Assembly: GCA_945898095.1 (NCBI GenBank)
Contig: CAMDHE010000004.1
Coordinates: 1-64,000, forward strand
DNA: 64,000 nt
Direction of reading: 5' to 3'
Source of the DNA: Roseateles toxinivorans
GTDB lineage: Bacteria; Pseudomonadota; Gammaproteobacteria; Burkholderiales; Burkholderiaceae_C
This document shows positions 1-7,540 of the stretch, one piece after another. Under the pieces are notes generated by a model. That model worked only from the letters and a program-made list of their open reading frames with translations, made no database searches and was not told the DNA's origin. A program made the translations under genes and the position numbers. Each line of letters starts with the position of its first letter. The stretch's first letter is position 1.

Positions 1-80
1 TGCCGCGTGATGACAACGGCAAGATCGCCAAGAGATGCATCGCGGACGCCTACTGGGAGGGCGCCGGCCGGCGCATCTGA
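1..80 (+). CDS. C-terminal end of an AMP-dependent acyl-CoA ligase (partial)
   Basis: Only the last 25 codons are present, in the frame that ends with TGA at 78-80. They read PRDDNGKIAKR followed by a short tail ending GAGRRI. This matches the C-terminal signature of the ANL (acyl-CoA synthetase) family, where the lysine after NG is the catalytic lysine of adenylation. Most of the gene lies left of the window. It sits 3 bases before a thiolase-like gene, so the two are probably co-transcribed. Family assignment is fairly safe; the substrate is unknown. Confidence 0.6.
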   Translation, partial: PRDDNGKIAKRCIADAYWEGAGRRI

Positions 81-83
81 ACC

Positions 84-1268
84 ATGAAGATATTGTCAGA
101 CCGATCGATCGCCATCATCGGATTCGGCGAGGTACCCAACGTCAAGTCATCGACGGCCCACGCGGTCGATCTTGCAGCTTATGCCACGCGCGAAGCGCTG
201 GCATCGTGCGGCCTTGACCTGGCGGACATCGACGGCGTGACCACGCACACCCCACTGTCCGAGGCTGGCGATCCATTCTGGTCCAACCTGCTGGTAGAAA
301 CTCTGGGGCTCTCCTGCAACTGGCTGCAGTCGTCCGACCTGGGTGGTGCCATCGCCATTTCCAACCTCAGCCGCGCGGCGGCGGCCATCCTTGCAGGCCA
401 ATGCGAGACCGTGCTTTGCTTGTGCGCAGACGCGCCGTCCACCCAATACCTGGGTCGCCAAGGCGGTCACCGCGAGTCGCTGGCTGACCCGATGGGATGG
501 GCGGGGCCCATCACCGGCTTCGGTTTGCTGGCCAGCGCCTATGCGGCGCGCTTTGGCTGGCCGGCGGAGGCTTTGGCCAAAATTGCAGTCAGCTCTCGCG
601 CCAATGCCATGGCCAATCCGAACGCCTGCAGCGCCTTCCGCAAGCCCATATCCGCCGAAGACTACTTCGCCTCGCGCATGATTTCCGATCCCCTGCGCCT
701 GCTTGACTGTGTAATGCGCTGTGATGGCGCCAACGCGGTGATCGTGACCACGACCGATAGAGCCAGAGCCTTGGGACTCAAGCGCTGGGTCCAGCCCATC
801 GCATACCGGGAGATCACCAACCCCGACCCGCAACAGCGATCGACCGACATCCTCGAGTCCGGTTTTTCGCAAATCGGCCCGAAGGTGTTCAATGACGCTG
901 GTCTGAAGCCTGCCGACATCGACGTCTTGCAACTCTATGACGACTTCACTTTCGCTGTGCTGTTGCAACTTGAGGAACTCGGCTTCTGCCCGCGAGGCCA
1001 AGGCGCAAGGTTGATCGAGCGTCACGACCTCTCAGCAGGGGGTAACCTTCCCTTGAATACCGGCGGTGGACAGCTGTCTGCAGGTCAATGCGGGCTCGCA
1101 GGCGGCGGCATTGGATTGGTGGAAGCCGTCCGGCAACTGATGGGCCAGGCTCATGGCAGGCAGGTGGCCGGCGCCAGCACCGCGCTGGTGTCTGGTCTAG
1201 GCGTTTTGCCTTATGCCGGCAACTGGGGCACCAGTGCCGCCCTGATCCTGGAGACAGCCCATGCGTGA
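84..1268 (+). CDS. SCP2-type thiolase-like protein (possible acyl-CoA retro-aldolase)
   Basis: A 394-residue member of the thiolase/SCP-x (lipid-transfer) family. The N-terminus (IAIIGFGEVP) and the C-terminal block (LNTGGGQLSAGQCGLAGGG, then QLMGQAHGRQVAG) are typical. LYDDFTFAVLLQLEELGF in the second half matches the conserved YD-FT segment. No obvious thiolase cysteine loop is present, and the usual GHP motif reads GQC. Such cysteine-poor members include the Ltp2-like aldolases that cleave side-chain beta-hydroxyacyl-CoAs together with a DUF35 partner. The next gene is a DUF35 protein overlapping this one by 8 bases, which fits that model. The retro-aldolase role is inference; a biosynthetic thiolase role is less likely. 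Confidence 0.75.
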   Translation: MKILSDRSIAIIGFGEVPNVKSSTAHAVDLAAYATREALASCGLDLADIDGVTTHTPLSEAGDPFWSNLLVETLGLSCNWLQSSDLGGAIAISNLSRAAAAILAGQCETVLCLCADAPSTQYLGRQGGHRESLADPMGWAGPITGFGLLASAYAARFGWPAEALAKIAVSSRANAMANPNACSAFRKPISAEDYFASRMISDPLRLLDCVMRCDGANAVIVTTTDRARALGLKRWVQPIAYREITNPDPQQRSTDILESGFSQIGPKVFNDAGLKPADIDVLQLYDDFTFAVLLQLEELGFCPRGQGARLIERHDLSAGGNLPLNTGGGQLSAGQCGLAGGGIGLVEAVRQLMGQAHGRQVAGASTALVSGLGVLPYAGNWGTSAALILETAHA

Positions 1269-1662
1269 ACCGATCCGGCCCCAGGCGATCACTGAATTCC
1301 TTTCAGGCTTGCAAGAAGGTTCGCTGCGCTTGCAAGTGGGAAGCATCAGTGGTCAAGCACAGTTTTACCCCCGCGCCCTCAATCTGGGCAGCGTGGCCGA
1401 ATCCGTCTACACAAAGGCTGCCACGGGTCAAGGCACGCTGATGGCCTGCACCGTGGTGCGTTCAGGCGCCGATCTGCCTCGTCCGGTCCCATACTGGCTG
1501 GCCATGATTCGTCTGGAAGAGGGCCCCCGCATACTCGGGATCCTCGAAGGCGACCCCGCAACTACGCCGCCTCGCATCGGCTGTAGCGTCCTCGTGCAGC
1601 ACCATCCTGGCGAGCTACCGCCATTCACCTTCCGTCTCGCCGATGGCGAGCAACAAGCTTGA
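1261..1662 (+). CDS. DUF35 OB-fold protein with degenerate zinc ribbon
   Basis: A 133-residue protein with the DUF35 layout: an N-terminal helix, a short ribbon region ending in AQFYPRA, and a C-terminal OB fold (residues about 50-120). DUF35 proteins are small partners of thiolase-like enzymes acting on acyl-CoAs. The segment LRLQVGSISGQAQFYPRALNLGS aligns by eye with the normal ribbon, but the four zinc-binding cysteines are replaced (V/S/A/L/G positions). It overlaps the upstream thiolase gene by 8 bases, so translation is probably coupled. The 3' end runs into a transposase remnant, so the last few residues may not be native. Confidence 0.7.
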   Translation: MREPIRPQAITEFLSGLQEGSLRLQVGSISGQAQFYPRALNLGSVAESVYTKAATGQGTLMACTVVRSGADLPRPVPYWLAMIRLEEGPRILGILEGDPATTPPRIGCSVLVQHHPGELPPFTFRLADGEQQA

Positions 1663-1744
1663 CTTGAATTCAACTTCGCCGTGCCGCCCGAAGCGCCGGT
1701 GCGGACGAGGGCACGGCGGTCCGACCCAAGCACCACAGCGGCCA

Positions 1745-2064
1745 GGCTTCGAACCAAGACTTGCCCGCATCGCCGCCCTGATCCCGCCGCCCCGCATCCA
1801 GCGGCACCGCTACTACGGCGTGCTGGCACCCAACTCACCGCTCCGAGCCGCCGCGGTGGCCATGGCGCAGGCGCAACTCCCGGCCGACGAAACTGTCGTT
1901 GATGTGCCAGTCATAGGCAGCGGCGGCGGGAGCCCAGCACGAGCCAGCCAAACTGAACCCGTTGCACCCAAGCGAGCCTCAGCGGCGCGCTACCTGTGGG
2001 CGGCGTTGATGGCGCGGATCTACGAGGTTTTTCCGCTGCTGTGTCCTCAGTGTGGAGGCCGCAC
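1745..2064 (+). pseudogene. Truncated transposase remnant (IS91/IS801-like, C-terminal part)
   Basis: An open stretch encodes LARIAALIPPPRIQRHRYYGVLAPNSPLR and later RYLWAALMARIYEVFPLLCPQCGG. These resemble the C-terminal region of IS91-family (Y2-type) transposases, where the IPPPR-HRYHGVLAPN and LLARIYEVFPLLCP-CGG stretches are conserved. The N-terminal catalytic part is absent, and homology stops at the CGG where a dispersed repeat end (2061-2100) begins. It directly follows the DUF35 gene. It is a dead fragment, not a working element. Confidence 0.65.
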
Positions 2065-2100
2065 TGCACCCACTCGCATTGAGTTATGCAGAGCATCCCT
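2061..2100 (+). repeat. End of a dispersed palindromic repeat (motif A)
   Basis: About 40 bases ending in GTTATGCAGAGCATCCCT. They match, base for base over most of their length, the reverse complement of the left end of the repeat at 33940-34103, including the CCGCACYGCACCC stretch. The copy interrupts the transposase remnant just after its CPQCGG codons. Only one end is recognisable here. Confidence 0.6.
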
Positions 2101-2145
2101 AACGCCGCCCGAGTCGACGGATAGGGAGTTCAACCAAAGGATCGC

Positions 2146-2157
2146 AACTATCGCACC
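2146..2157 (+). repeat. Intergenic motif AACTATCGCACC (copy 1)
   Basis: The 12-mer AACTATCGCACC occurs here, at 6469-6480 and at 12503-12514, each time in a spacer between genes. Here it lies about 45 bases right of a motif A repeat end. No function is known to me. Confidence 0.5.
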
Positions 2158-2177
2158 GCGAGGCAGGCCTGAAGGTG

Positions 2178-3215
2178 CTACAGCTGTTCGATCTTTGCAC
2201 TGCTGACTATCCGCTTCCAGGTTTCAATCTCGCGCAATTGGAAGTCTCTCAGCTCCTCGGCCCCACCGGTAGACAACTCGGCGTTGAGCTTGCCGAAGAA
2301 CTCACGCGTCTCCGGCATTTTGGCGACGGTGACAAAGTATTCGGCCAGTTTGTCCGCGACTGCTTTCGGCGCTTTGGATGAGACCACGGCCGCGACCCAC
2401 ACACTGGGGTTGTAGCCGGCCAGGCCAACTTCCCGCGTGGTCGGCACATCCGGCAACCGAGCAAAGCGCTGCTCGGAGGAAATCGCCAGCGCCCGGACCT
2501 TGCCCCCGAGCGCCAGCGCCAGTGAGCCTGTGATGTCGACCACACCAAAATCGATGCTGCCGCCGGCGACAGCGTTGATGACTTCAGATGAGCCCTTGTA
2601 CGGCACGTTCGCGATGCGCGTTCCGGCAAGTTCGTTGAAGCGCTCGGTAAACAGCTCGTAAGCCGGTGTGCCAGAGCCGTAGTTGAGCTTGCCAGGCTGC
2701 CTCTTGGCACCGGCAATGAAGTCAGCCATGGTCTTGTAGGGTGAGTTGGCCGGCACGATCAACAACATCGGCGCGCGCATCATGATCGAGAGCGGCGTGA
2801 AATCTGCCACCGGATCGTAGGACAGCTTCTTGTAGAGCGCAGCGTTGGTGGCCAGCGGCGAGTTCGATCCGATCAGCACCGTGTAACCATCGGGTTTGGC
2901 GCCGAGTACCGCCTGCACCGCCAGCAGACCGTTCGCTCCAGGCTTGTTTTCGACCACCACGGGCACGCCGGCCAACTCGGCGATCTTGGCGGCAAAGTAG
3001 CGTGCCGATGTATCGGAGCCACTACCCGGCGGCAGCGGCACGACGAAGTGGATCGCCCGCGAAGGAAAGTCCTGTGCGCTCGCACCGGGCGCGTACAACA
3101 ATGCCGCAGCCAGACACAACGCGGCCGCAGCAGCGAAGACGAACCGCGAAAGTCGCGGCCTGCGACCCGGCCCGCGGCCGAACAGAGGGATCAAGTTCAG
3201 GGTTGTAGCGTTCAT
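2178..3215 (-). CDS. Bug/TctC-type tripartite tricarboxylate transporter receptor
   Basis: A 345-residue periplasmic solute receptor of the Bug family, which binds carboxylates and aromatic acids for TTT transporters. After a signal region (hydrophobic stretch with LCLAAALLYAPGASA), it shows FPSRAIHFVVPLPPGSGSD, KIAELAGVPVVVENKPGANG and YTVLIGSNSP, all family hallmarks. The ATG at 3215 is chosen because AGGAG lies 8 bases upstream; a longer frame to 3263 lacks this. It is the last gene of the leftward cluster that includes a CMD protein, two MaoC proteins and an acyl-CoA ligase. No TctA/TctB membrane subunits are present, as is common for Bug genes. Confidence 0.85.
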   Translation of the reverse strand: MNATTLNLIPLFGRGPGRRPRLSRFVFAAAAALCLAAALLYAPGASAQDFPSRAIHFVVPLPPGSGSDTSARYFAAKIAELAGVPVVVENKPGANGLLAVQAVLGAKPDGYTVLIGSNSPLATNAALYKKLSYDPVADFTPLSIMMRAPMLLIVPANSPYKTMADFIAGAKRQPGKLNYGSGTPAYELFTERFNELAGTRIANVPYKGSSEVINAVAGGSIDFGVVDITGSLALALGGKVRALAISSEQRFARLPDVPTTREVGLAGYNPSVWVAAVVSSKAPKAVADKLAEYFVTVAKMPETREFFGKLNAELSTGGAEELRDFQLREIETWKRIVSSAKIEQL

Positions 3216-3259
3216 GAAAGTCTCCTGGTTATAGGTCAATCGACGGCATTGCTTGCGCG

Positions 3260-3790
3260 TCACTCAGCGGGTTTGCTCTTCGGCGCTTCGATCTCGATCT
3301 GCATCGTCTCAAGAAACCGGCAGATGCAGCTATAGAAACTGGCGACCATCGCGAGTTCGGTGATTTCGCGGTGGCTGAACATCGCGGCCACTTCGGCGAA
3401 GGTGGCGTCACTCACGCGGATGTCACGCGTCATCTCGGTGGCAAAGCGCAACACTGCCTGTTCTTTGGCTGGCAGCAATGAAAGTGGCTGGCGGCCGGCA
3501 GCACAGTCCAGCTCCAAGTCGCCCAGGCCCACGCGGCGCGCGAGCTTTTCATGCTGGAACAACTCATAGGGCGAGGCGCATAGATGGCCGACGCAGACGA
3601 TCGCCAGTTGGCGCAAGCGCGCGTCTAGCGTGAGGCTGGCGAAGAGCTCCTTGACAAAAGCAAACATCGGCGGCGCCAGGCCTTCAGCCCAGGCCATCAT
3701 GCGGAACACGTTGATGTCGCGAATCTTCGCCAACTCCTCCAGCGTCACCGGCTGCAGATCGGCAGCCGTCGGATAAGGAATGCGTGCCAT
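3260..3790 (-). CDS. Carboxymuconolactone decarboxylase (CMD)-family protein
   Basis: A 176-residue all-helical AhpD/CMD-like protein. The core motif is GHLCASPYELFQHEKLAR, where a single cysteine followed by YE and H replaces the CxxC of AhpD peroxidases, so a redox role is unlikely. ATEMTRDIRVSDATF and HREITELAMVASFYSCICRFLE also fit the family. It lies 5 bases after a MaoC gene and 44 bases before the Bug receptor gene in one leftward cluster. Members of this family are common in catabolic clusters, often without a known reaction. The specific function is not clear. Confidence 0.7.
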   Translation of the reverse strand: MARIPYPTAADLQPVTLEELAKIRDINVFRMMAWAEGLAPPMFAFVKELFASLTLDARLRQLAIVCVGHLCASPYELFQHEKLARRVGLGDLELDCAAGRQPLSLLPAKEQAVLRFATEMTRDIRVSDATFAEVAAMFSHREITELAMVASFYSCICRFLETMQIEIEAPKSKPAE

Positions 3791-3795
3791 GCGAC

Positions 3796-4341
3796 TCAGC
3801 CCTGAAGCCGTGCGCGCGCCTGGCCGACGGCCACGCTGCCACCATGCTGGTTGATCGCGTAAGTGGAGATGACTGCGACGCCGCCTTTGCCATCGGCATC
3901 GGCAATCAGTTCCTCGACACGGCCGCCCAGCGTCAGCGTGTCGCCGGGCCGCGTCACGTCGACAAAGCGGGCCGACAGGCGCTGCAGGTCAGGCGTGCCG
4001 AAGAAATCGGTAGCGACGCGGCCGAGGTAGGCGAACACCGTCATGCCATGCGCAATGATGCCGCCGCTGCGGGCGGACTTCGCGAAAGTTTCATCGTGAT
4101 GAATCGGGTTGAAGTCCCAGGATGCGGCCGCGTACTTGACGATTTGCGTGCGCGTGACCGGCCCCTGATCGAACGATGCAATGTCCTGACCCGGCCGCAA
4201 TTCAGAGAAGCGGCGCGGCGTGCGTGGCCGGGGCTTGAACCAACCGGTCTCGCGATAGCCGAGCGGCTGCGTGCCGTCCTCGAGCCAGGTGTCGTAGTAG
4301 TACTCCTTGATCGTCGGAGCTTGTGTCGTGTCCTGTGTCAT
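3796..4341 (-). CDS. MaoC-like enoyl-CoA hydratase (catalytic subunit type)
   Basis: A 181-residue hot-dog fold protein. It carries WDFNPIHHDETFAKSA followed by GGIIAHGMTVFAYLGR, which is the hydratase-2 motif (D-x-N-P-x-H) with the catalytic aspartate and histidine. It would hydrate a trans-2-enoyl-CoA. The ATG at 4341 lies 13 bases after the stop of the preceding MaoC gene, with a GGA-rich stretch upstream. The neighbouring MaoC gene lacks this motif, so the two may form a heteromer as in ChsH1/ChsH2-type hydratases. The actual substrate is unknown. Confidence 0.75.
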   Translation of the reverse strand: MTQDTTQAPTIKEYYYDTWLEDGTQPLGYRETGWFKPRPRTPRRFSELRPGQDIASFDQGPVTRTQIVKYAAASWDFNPIHHDETFAKSARSGGIIAHGMTVFAYLGRVATDFFGTPDLQRLSARFVDVTRPGDTLTLGGRVEELIADADGKGGVAVISTYAINQHGGSVAVGQARARLQG

Positions 4342-4354
4342 GGCTGATCCTGGC

Positions 4355-4786
4355 TCAATGTTTGTGGACGAAGGTCTGTCGAATCGTCTGCACGAGCTTG
4401 AGATCGAGGTCGGTGACGCGAGTCTCCATGACGACGATGTCCATCGGCCCACTGCGTTTGCCTGTCGCCTGGCGCACGTCGACGATGGCGATGCGGTACT
4501 TCAGCACATCACCGGGTTTGAGTGGCCGTTCGTATTCGATCTCGTGCTCACCGTGAAGGAAGCGGGTTGCGTCCAGCCCGCAATCGCGCATCAAGAGCGC
4601 CATTTTTCCAGAGCGAAGCACATGCGAGAAGGTCGGCGGCGCAACGATGCCGCCGAGAACGTCGTCGTCCCAGAACGCGCTGTTGTCTTCACCTATCGCC
4701 GCAGCGAACTCCTTGATCTTGCCGGCTTCCACCGTGAGTGTGAACTCCGGTGATGACTTTCCGATGATGGAACGATCCACGCTCAT
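4355..4786 (-). CDS. MaoC-like N-terminal domain protein (FAS1-type dehydratase, non-catalytic type)
   Basis: A 143-residue protein that starts SIIGKSSPEFTLTVEAGKI and contains APPTFSHVLR and HGEHEIEYERPLKPGDVL. This is the pattern of the FAS1-type dehydratase N-terminal (MaoC_dehydrat_N) domain. The D-x-N-P-x-H catalytic motif is missing. It ends 13 bases before a second MaoC gene that has the motif, so it is probably the structural half of a two-subunit hydratase. The ATG at 4786 has AAGGAG about 9 bases upstream. Confidence 0.7.
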   Translation of the reverse strand: MSVDRSIIGKSSPEFTLTVEAGKIKEFAAAIGEDNSAFWDDDVLGGIVAPPTFSHVLRSGKMALLMRDCGLDATRFLHGEHEIEYERPLKPGDVLKYRIAIVDVRQATGKRSGPMDIVVMETRVTDLDLKLVQTIRQTFVHKH

Positions 4787-4836
4787 GCTTGTTGACTCCT
4801 TGAGAAATTTACTGAAGACGGTTTGAATAATCCTGG

Positions 4837-6408
4837 CTACACACGCTCGGCAAACCCCTGCCACCAAGGCTCGCGCAATTCGCGCTTGAGCACCTTGCCG
4901 GCCGGGCTGCGCGGCAACTCGTCGCGAAACTCGATTGATTTCGGCACCTTGTAGTCGGCCAGTTCTGCACGGCAGAACGCCATGAGTTCCGCAGCCTTCG
5001 CATCCTTGCCCGAGCGCGGCACCACGACGGCATGAGCTGCCTCACCCCAACGCGCGTCGGGCACGCCGATCACGGCCACCTCCAACACCGTCGGGTGCAA
5101 GGCCAGCACCTCCTCAATTTCGGCCGGAAAGATGTTGACGCCGCCGCTCTTGATCACGTCCTTGGCACGATCGACGATGTAAACATAACCCTCATCGTCC
5201 ATTCGACCCAAGTCGCCCAAGGTGCACCAATCGCCGCAAAAAGCCTCGGCAGTTTTCTCTGGCGCCTGAAAGTAGCCATCGAACAGCGTCGGCCCGCGCA
5301 TATAGAGGCTACCGACCTCGCCAATCGGGGTCGGGCTGCCGTCCTCACGCATTACGCGCACTTCCATGTCGGGCAGCGGCCGGCCGACGCAGCGCGTCTT
5401 CAGCCGCTGCTCCTCGGGCCGCAGGCTGGTTACCACGCCGGCCTCGGTCGCGCCATAGAACTCGTGCAGGCCGACACCAGGGTAGCGCGCGAGCAGCGCA
5501 TTCTTCACTGCGGTCGGAAGTGCCGAGGCGGCCGAGATGAAGGTGCGCAGTTGCGCCGGCAACAGCGCCTGCGCTTGCTGTTCCGGCAGCGCAACCACGG
5601 CGTTGTACATATAGGGGACCATCAGCGTCCAGGTGACGCGCTGCTCTTTCATCATCTGCAGCGCCGCGGCCGCGTCGAACTTCTGCAAAATGACCGAACT
5701 GCCGCCCAATGTGAGTTGCGCCAAGGTGAAGCCGAACTGCACCGAGTGGTGCGAGGGGCCCGACTGGAAATACACATCGCCGCGGCCGAAGCCGTATTCC
5801 AGCGCCCAGTAATGGTAGGCCAGCGAGCGATTGCGATGGGTGATCAATGCACCCTTGGGCTTGCCGGTCGTGCCAGAGGTATAGCCAAGGTAGAACATGT
5901 CCAACTCGTCGACGCGACAGTCCGGCTCGTGGGCCGGCGCAGCGTCCAGCAACTCGGCCAATGAGAGGCATTGTGCTGTCGAGCTCCCCAGATCGGGATG
6001 CGAGTCGACGTTGATGCAATGTAGTTGCGTACCCGCCGGCAAACCGGCGCGCGCGGCATCGACTCGCTCGGACATCTCGTCGGCGAAAAAAATCGCGCGT
6101 ATACCTGCGTCATGCAATGGGTATAGGAGGTCACGCGGGCCGAAGCGACTGTTCAGCAGCACCATGACCAGGCCGGACTTGGCCGCCGCGTAGCAGATGG
6201 CGACATAGAGCACGCTGTTGGGCAGCATCACGCCGAAACGGTCGCCCTTGCGCAAACCCAACGCGAGCAGCACATGGGCGATGCGGTTGCCCAGCGCATT
6301 GAGCTCGGAATGCGTCAGCGAATGACCATCGCAGGTCACGGCAAGTTGGCCGGGATTACGCTCCGCCGACAGGCGCAGCGAGCGGCCAACCGTCAGTTGG
6401 ACCGGCAT
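4837..6408 (-). CDS. AMP-dependent acyl-CoA ligase
   Basis: A 523-residue ANL-superfamily ligase of full family length. Visible motifs are YTSGTTGKPKGALITH (P-loop, residues about 175-190), EFYGATEAG (A5), YIVDRAKDVIKSGG (hinge) and SPAGKVLKREL with the catalytic lysine near the C-terminus. It would activate a carboxylic acid with ATP and CoA. It is the first gene of the leftward cluster feeding two MaoC proteins, a CMD protein and a Bug receptor. The substrate cannot be read from sequence; an aromatic or side-chain carboxylate is plausible from context. Confidence 0.85.
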   Translation of the reverse strand: MPVQLTVGRSLRLSAERNPGQLAVTCDGHSLTHSELNALGNRIAHVLLALGLRKGDRFGVMLPNSVLYVAICYAAAKSGLVMVLLNSRFGPRDLLYPLHDAGIRAIFFADEMSERVDAARAGLPAGTQLHCINVDSHPDLGSSTAQCLSLAELLDAAPAHEPDCRVDELDMFYLGYTSGTTGKPKGALITHRNRSLAYHYWALEYGFGRGDVYFQSGPSHHSVQFGFTLAQLTLGGSSVILQKFDAAAALQMMKEQRVTWTLMVPYMYNAVVALPEQQAQALLPAQLRTFISAASALPTAVKNALLARYPGVGLHEFYGATEAGVVTSLRPEEQRLKTRCVGRPLPDMEVRVMREDGSPTPIGEVGSLYMRGPTLFDGYFQAPEKTAEAFCGDWCTLGDLGRMDDEGYVYIVDRAKDVIKSGGVNIFPAEIEEVLALHPTVLEVAVIGVPDARWGEAAHAVVVPRSGKDAKAAELMAFCRAELADYKVPKSIEFRDELPRSPAGKVLKRELREPWWQGFAERV

Positions 6409-6468
6409 CGGCCTGTTCCATGATCGCGAGAGTCCATCCAGCCTCGTCCCATTGCATTTCGGTGGCCC

Positions 6469-6480
6469 AACTATCGCACC
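6469..6480 (+). repeat. Intergenic motif AACTATCGCACC (copy 2)
   Basis: Second exact copy of the 12-mer also found at 2146 and 12503. It lies about 60 bases upstream of the ligase start, and about 80 bases before another motif A end at 6550-6578. In both this spacer and the one at 2061-2160 the two motifs occur together. Confidence 0.5.
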
Positions 6481-6549
6481 ACCGGGCTGCGCTTGAACCC
6501 GTGGAATACCCTCAACATTGCGCAGCGAAGCGCAGCCTTGCGGGTAAAC

Positions 6550-6578
6550 AGCCGTGAGGGCTTATGCATAGCATCCTT
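6550..6578 (+). repeat. Diverged end of the motif A palindromic repeat
   Basis: The sequence GCCGTGAGGGCTTATGCATAGCATCCTT closely matches the right end of the 33940-34103 element (GCCGTGAGGGGTTATGCAGAGCATCCCTT). The left half, around 6500-6545, holds only a weak match to the element core. Its last bases run into the PmrA-like box in front of the SHP gene. Confidence 0.55.
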
Positions 6579-6592
6579 AAGAATGGCTTAAT
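6576..6592 (+). promoter_or_regulatory. PmrA/QseB-like response-regulator box
   Basis: Two direct repeats, CTTAAG and CTTAAT, are separated by 5 bases (11-base period). This equals the PmrA-type box YTTAAK-N5-YTTAAK bound by OmpR-family regulators of the PmrA/QseB group. It lies 38 bases upstream of the SHP start codon, and an OmpR-family regulator gene lies at 8227-8898. The site is seen directly; the link to that regulator is inference. Confidence 0.55.
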
Positions 6593-6629
6593 TTGGCGCC
6601 GTTAAGGTCAAGGCCTTTACGGAGTCGCA

Positions 6630-7031
6630 ATGAAAACAATTAACCCATTCGTCATCGCCTTTTCGGCGCTGCTGGGCGCCTTGAGCCCCCAGGTCTACGC
6701 GGGCACCGCCGCCGAGCAACTGGCCGCTTACAGCACCCTCGCAGGCACCCCGGCCCAGGCGGCTCGCGGCCAGCAACTGTTCAACAGCCGTCATGGCAAG
6801 GAATGGAGTTGTTCCACCTGCCACACCAGCGCCCCCAGCGCGGACGGCAAACACGCCAGCACCGGCAAGGTGATAGCCCCGCTGGCACCCGCCTTCAACC
6901 CCGAACGATTTACAGACATGGCGAAAACCGAAAAATGGTTTCGCCGCAACTGCAATGACGTCATGGGCCGGGAATGCACCTCCAGCGAGAAGGCCGATGT
7001 ATTGGCCTGGCTGCTCACACTCAAGCGTTAA
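6630..7031 (+). CDS. shp: SHP-type (DUF1924) cytochrome c
   Basis: A 133-residue exported c-type cytochrome: signal peptide about residues 1-24, then one heme site CSTCH (61-65). The segment RRNCNDVMGREC (105-116) matches SHP (Sphaeroides heme protein), in which an asparagine next to a disulfide cysteine is the sixth heme ligand and is displaced by O2 or NO. The next two genes encode a diheme cytochrome c and a membrane cytochrome b, the known SHP partners (DHC and cytochrome b). It should act in the periplasm as an oxygen- or NO-binding end of a quinol-fed electron chain; the physiological reaction is unsettled. Confidence 0.8.
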   Translation: MKTINPFVIAFSALLGALSPQVYAGTAAEQLAAYSTLAGTPAQAARGQQLFNSRHGKEWSCSTCHTSAPSADGKHASTGKVIAPLAPAFNPERFTDMAKTEKWFRRNCNDVMGRECTSSEKADVLAWLLTLKR

Positions 7032-7057
7032 GTACGCACCCATTCAAGAGGCACCCA

Positions 7058-7537
7058 ATGACTCGTTCAAATTTCAAAAAACTCAGCCTGGCGCTGGCGC
7101 TTGCCGCCGGCCTGCTGGTCAATGCCCAGGCTGACCCGGTCGGCTCCCGCGTCACCCCGTTGCCGCAATACCAGCAAGAATGTGCGGCCTGCCATATGGC
7201 TTATCCCCCGGGCTTGCTGCCCGCCGCGTCATGGCAGCGCCTGATGGGTTCGCTGAACAAGCATTACGGCACGGATGCCTCGCTTGACGCGGCCAGCGCA
7301 GGCAACATCGGTGGCTGGCTGAAGGCGAACGCCGGTAGCTACAAACGGGTCAGCGAAGAACCGCCTCAAGACCGCATCACCAAGTCAGTCTGGTTTCTAC
7401 GCAAGCATCGCGACGGCGAGGTACCGGCCGGCGTCTGGAAGCGCACTTCGGTCGGCAGTCCAGCAAATTGTGTGGCTTGCCACGCACAGGCAGCTCAGGG
7501 CAATTTCGACGAGCATGCCATCAAAATTCCAAAGTAA
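7058..7537 (+). CDS. dhc: Diheme cytochrome c (DHC)
   Basis: A 159-residue exported cytochrome with two heme-binding sites: CAACH soon after the signal peptide and CVACH near the C-terminus. The intervening helices (SWQRLMGSLNKHYG, WFLRKHRDGEVPAGVWKR) fit the DHC family that donates electrons to SHP. The ATG at 7058 is chosen because the residues after it form a clean signal peptide (SLALALAAGLLVNAQA), and GAGG lies a few bases upstream. It lies between shp and the cytochrome b gene (26 and 3 bases apart), so the three form one operon. Confidence 0.8.
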   Translation: MTRSNFKKLSLALALAAGLLVNAQADPVGSRVTPLPQYQQECAACHMAYPPGLLPAASWQRLMGSLNKHYGTDASLDAASAGNIGGWLKANAGSYKRVSEEPPQDRITKSVWFLRKHRDGEVPAGVWKRTSVGSPANCVACHAQAAQGNFDEHAIKIPK

Positions 7538-7540
7538 GCC

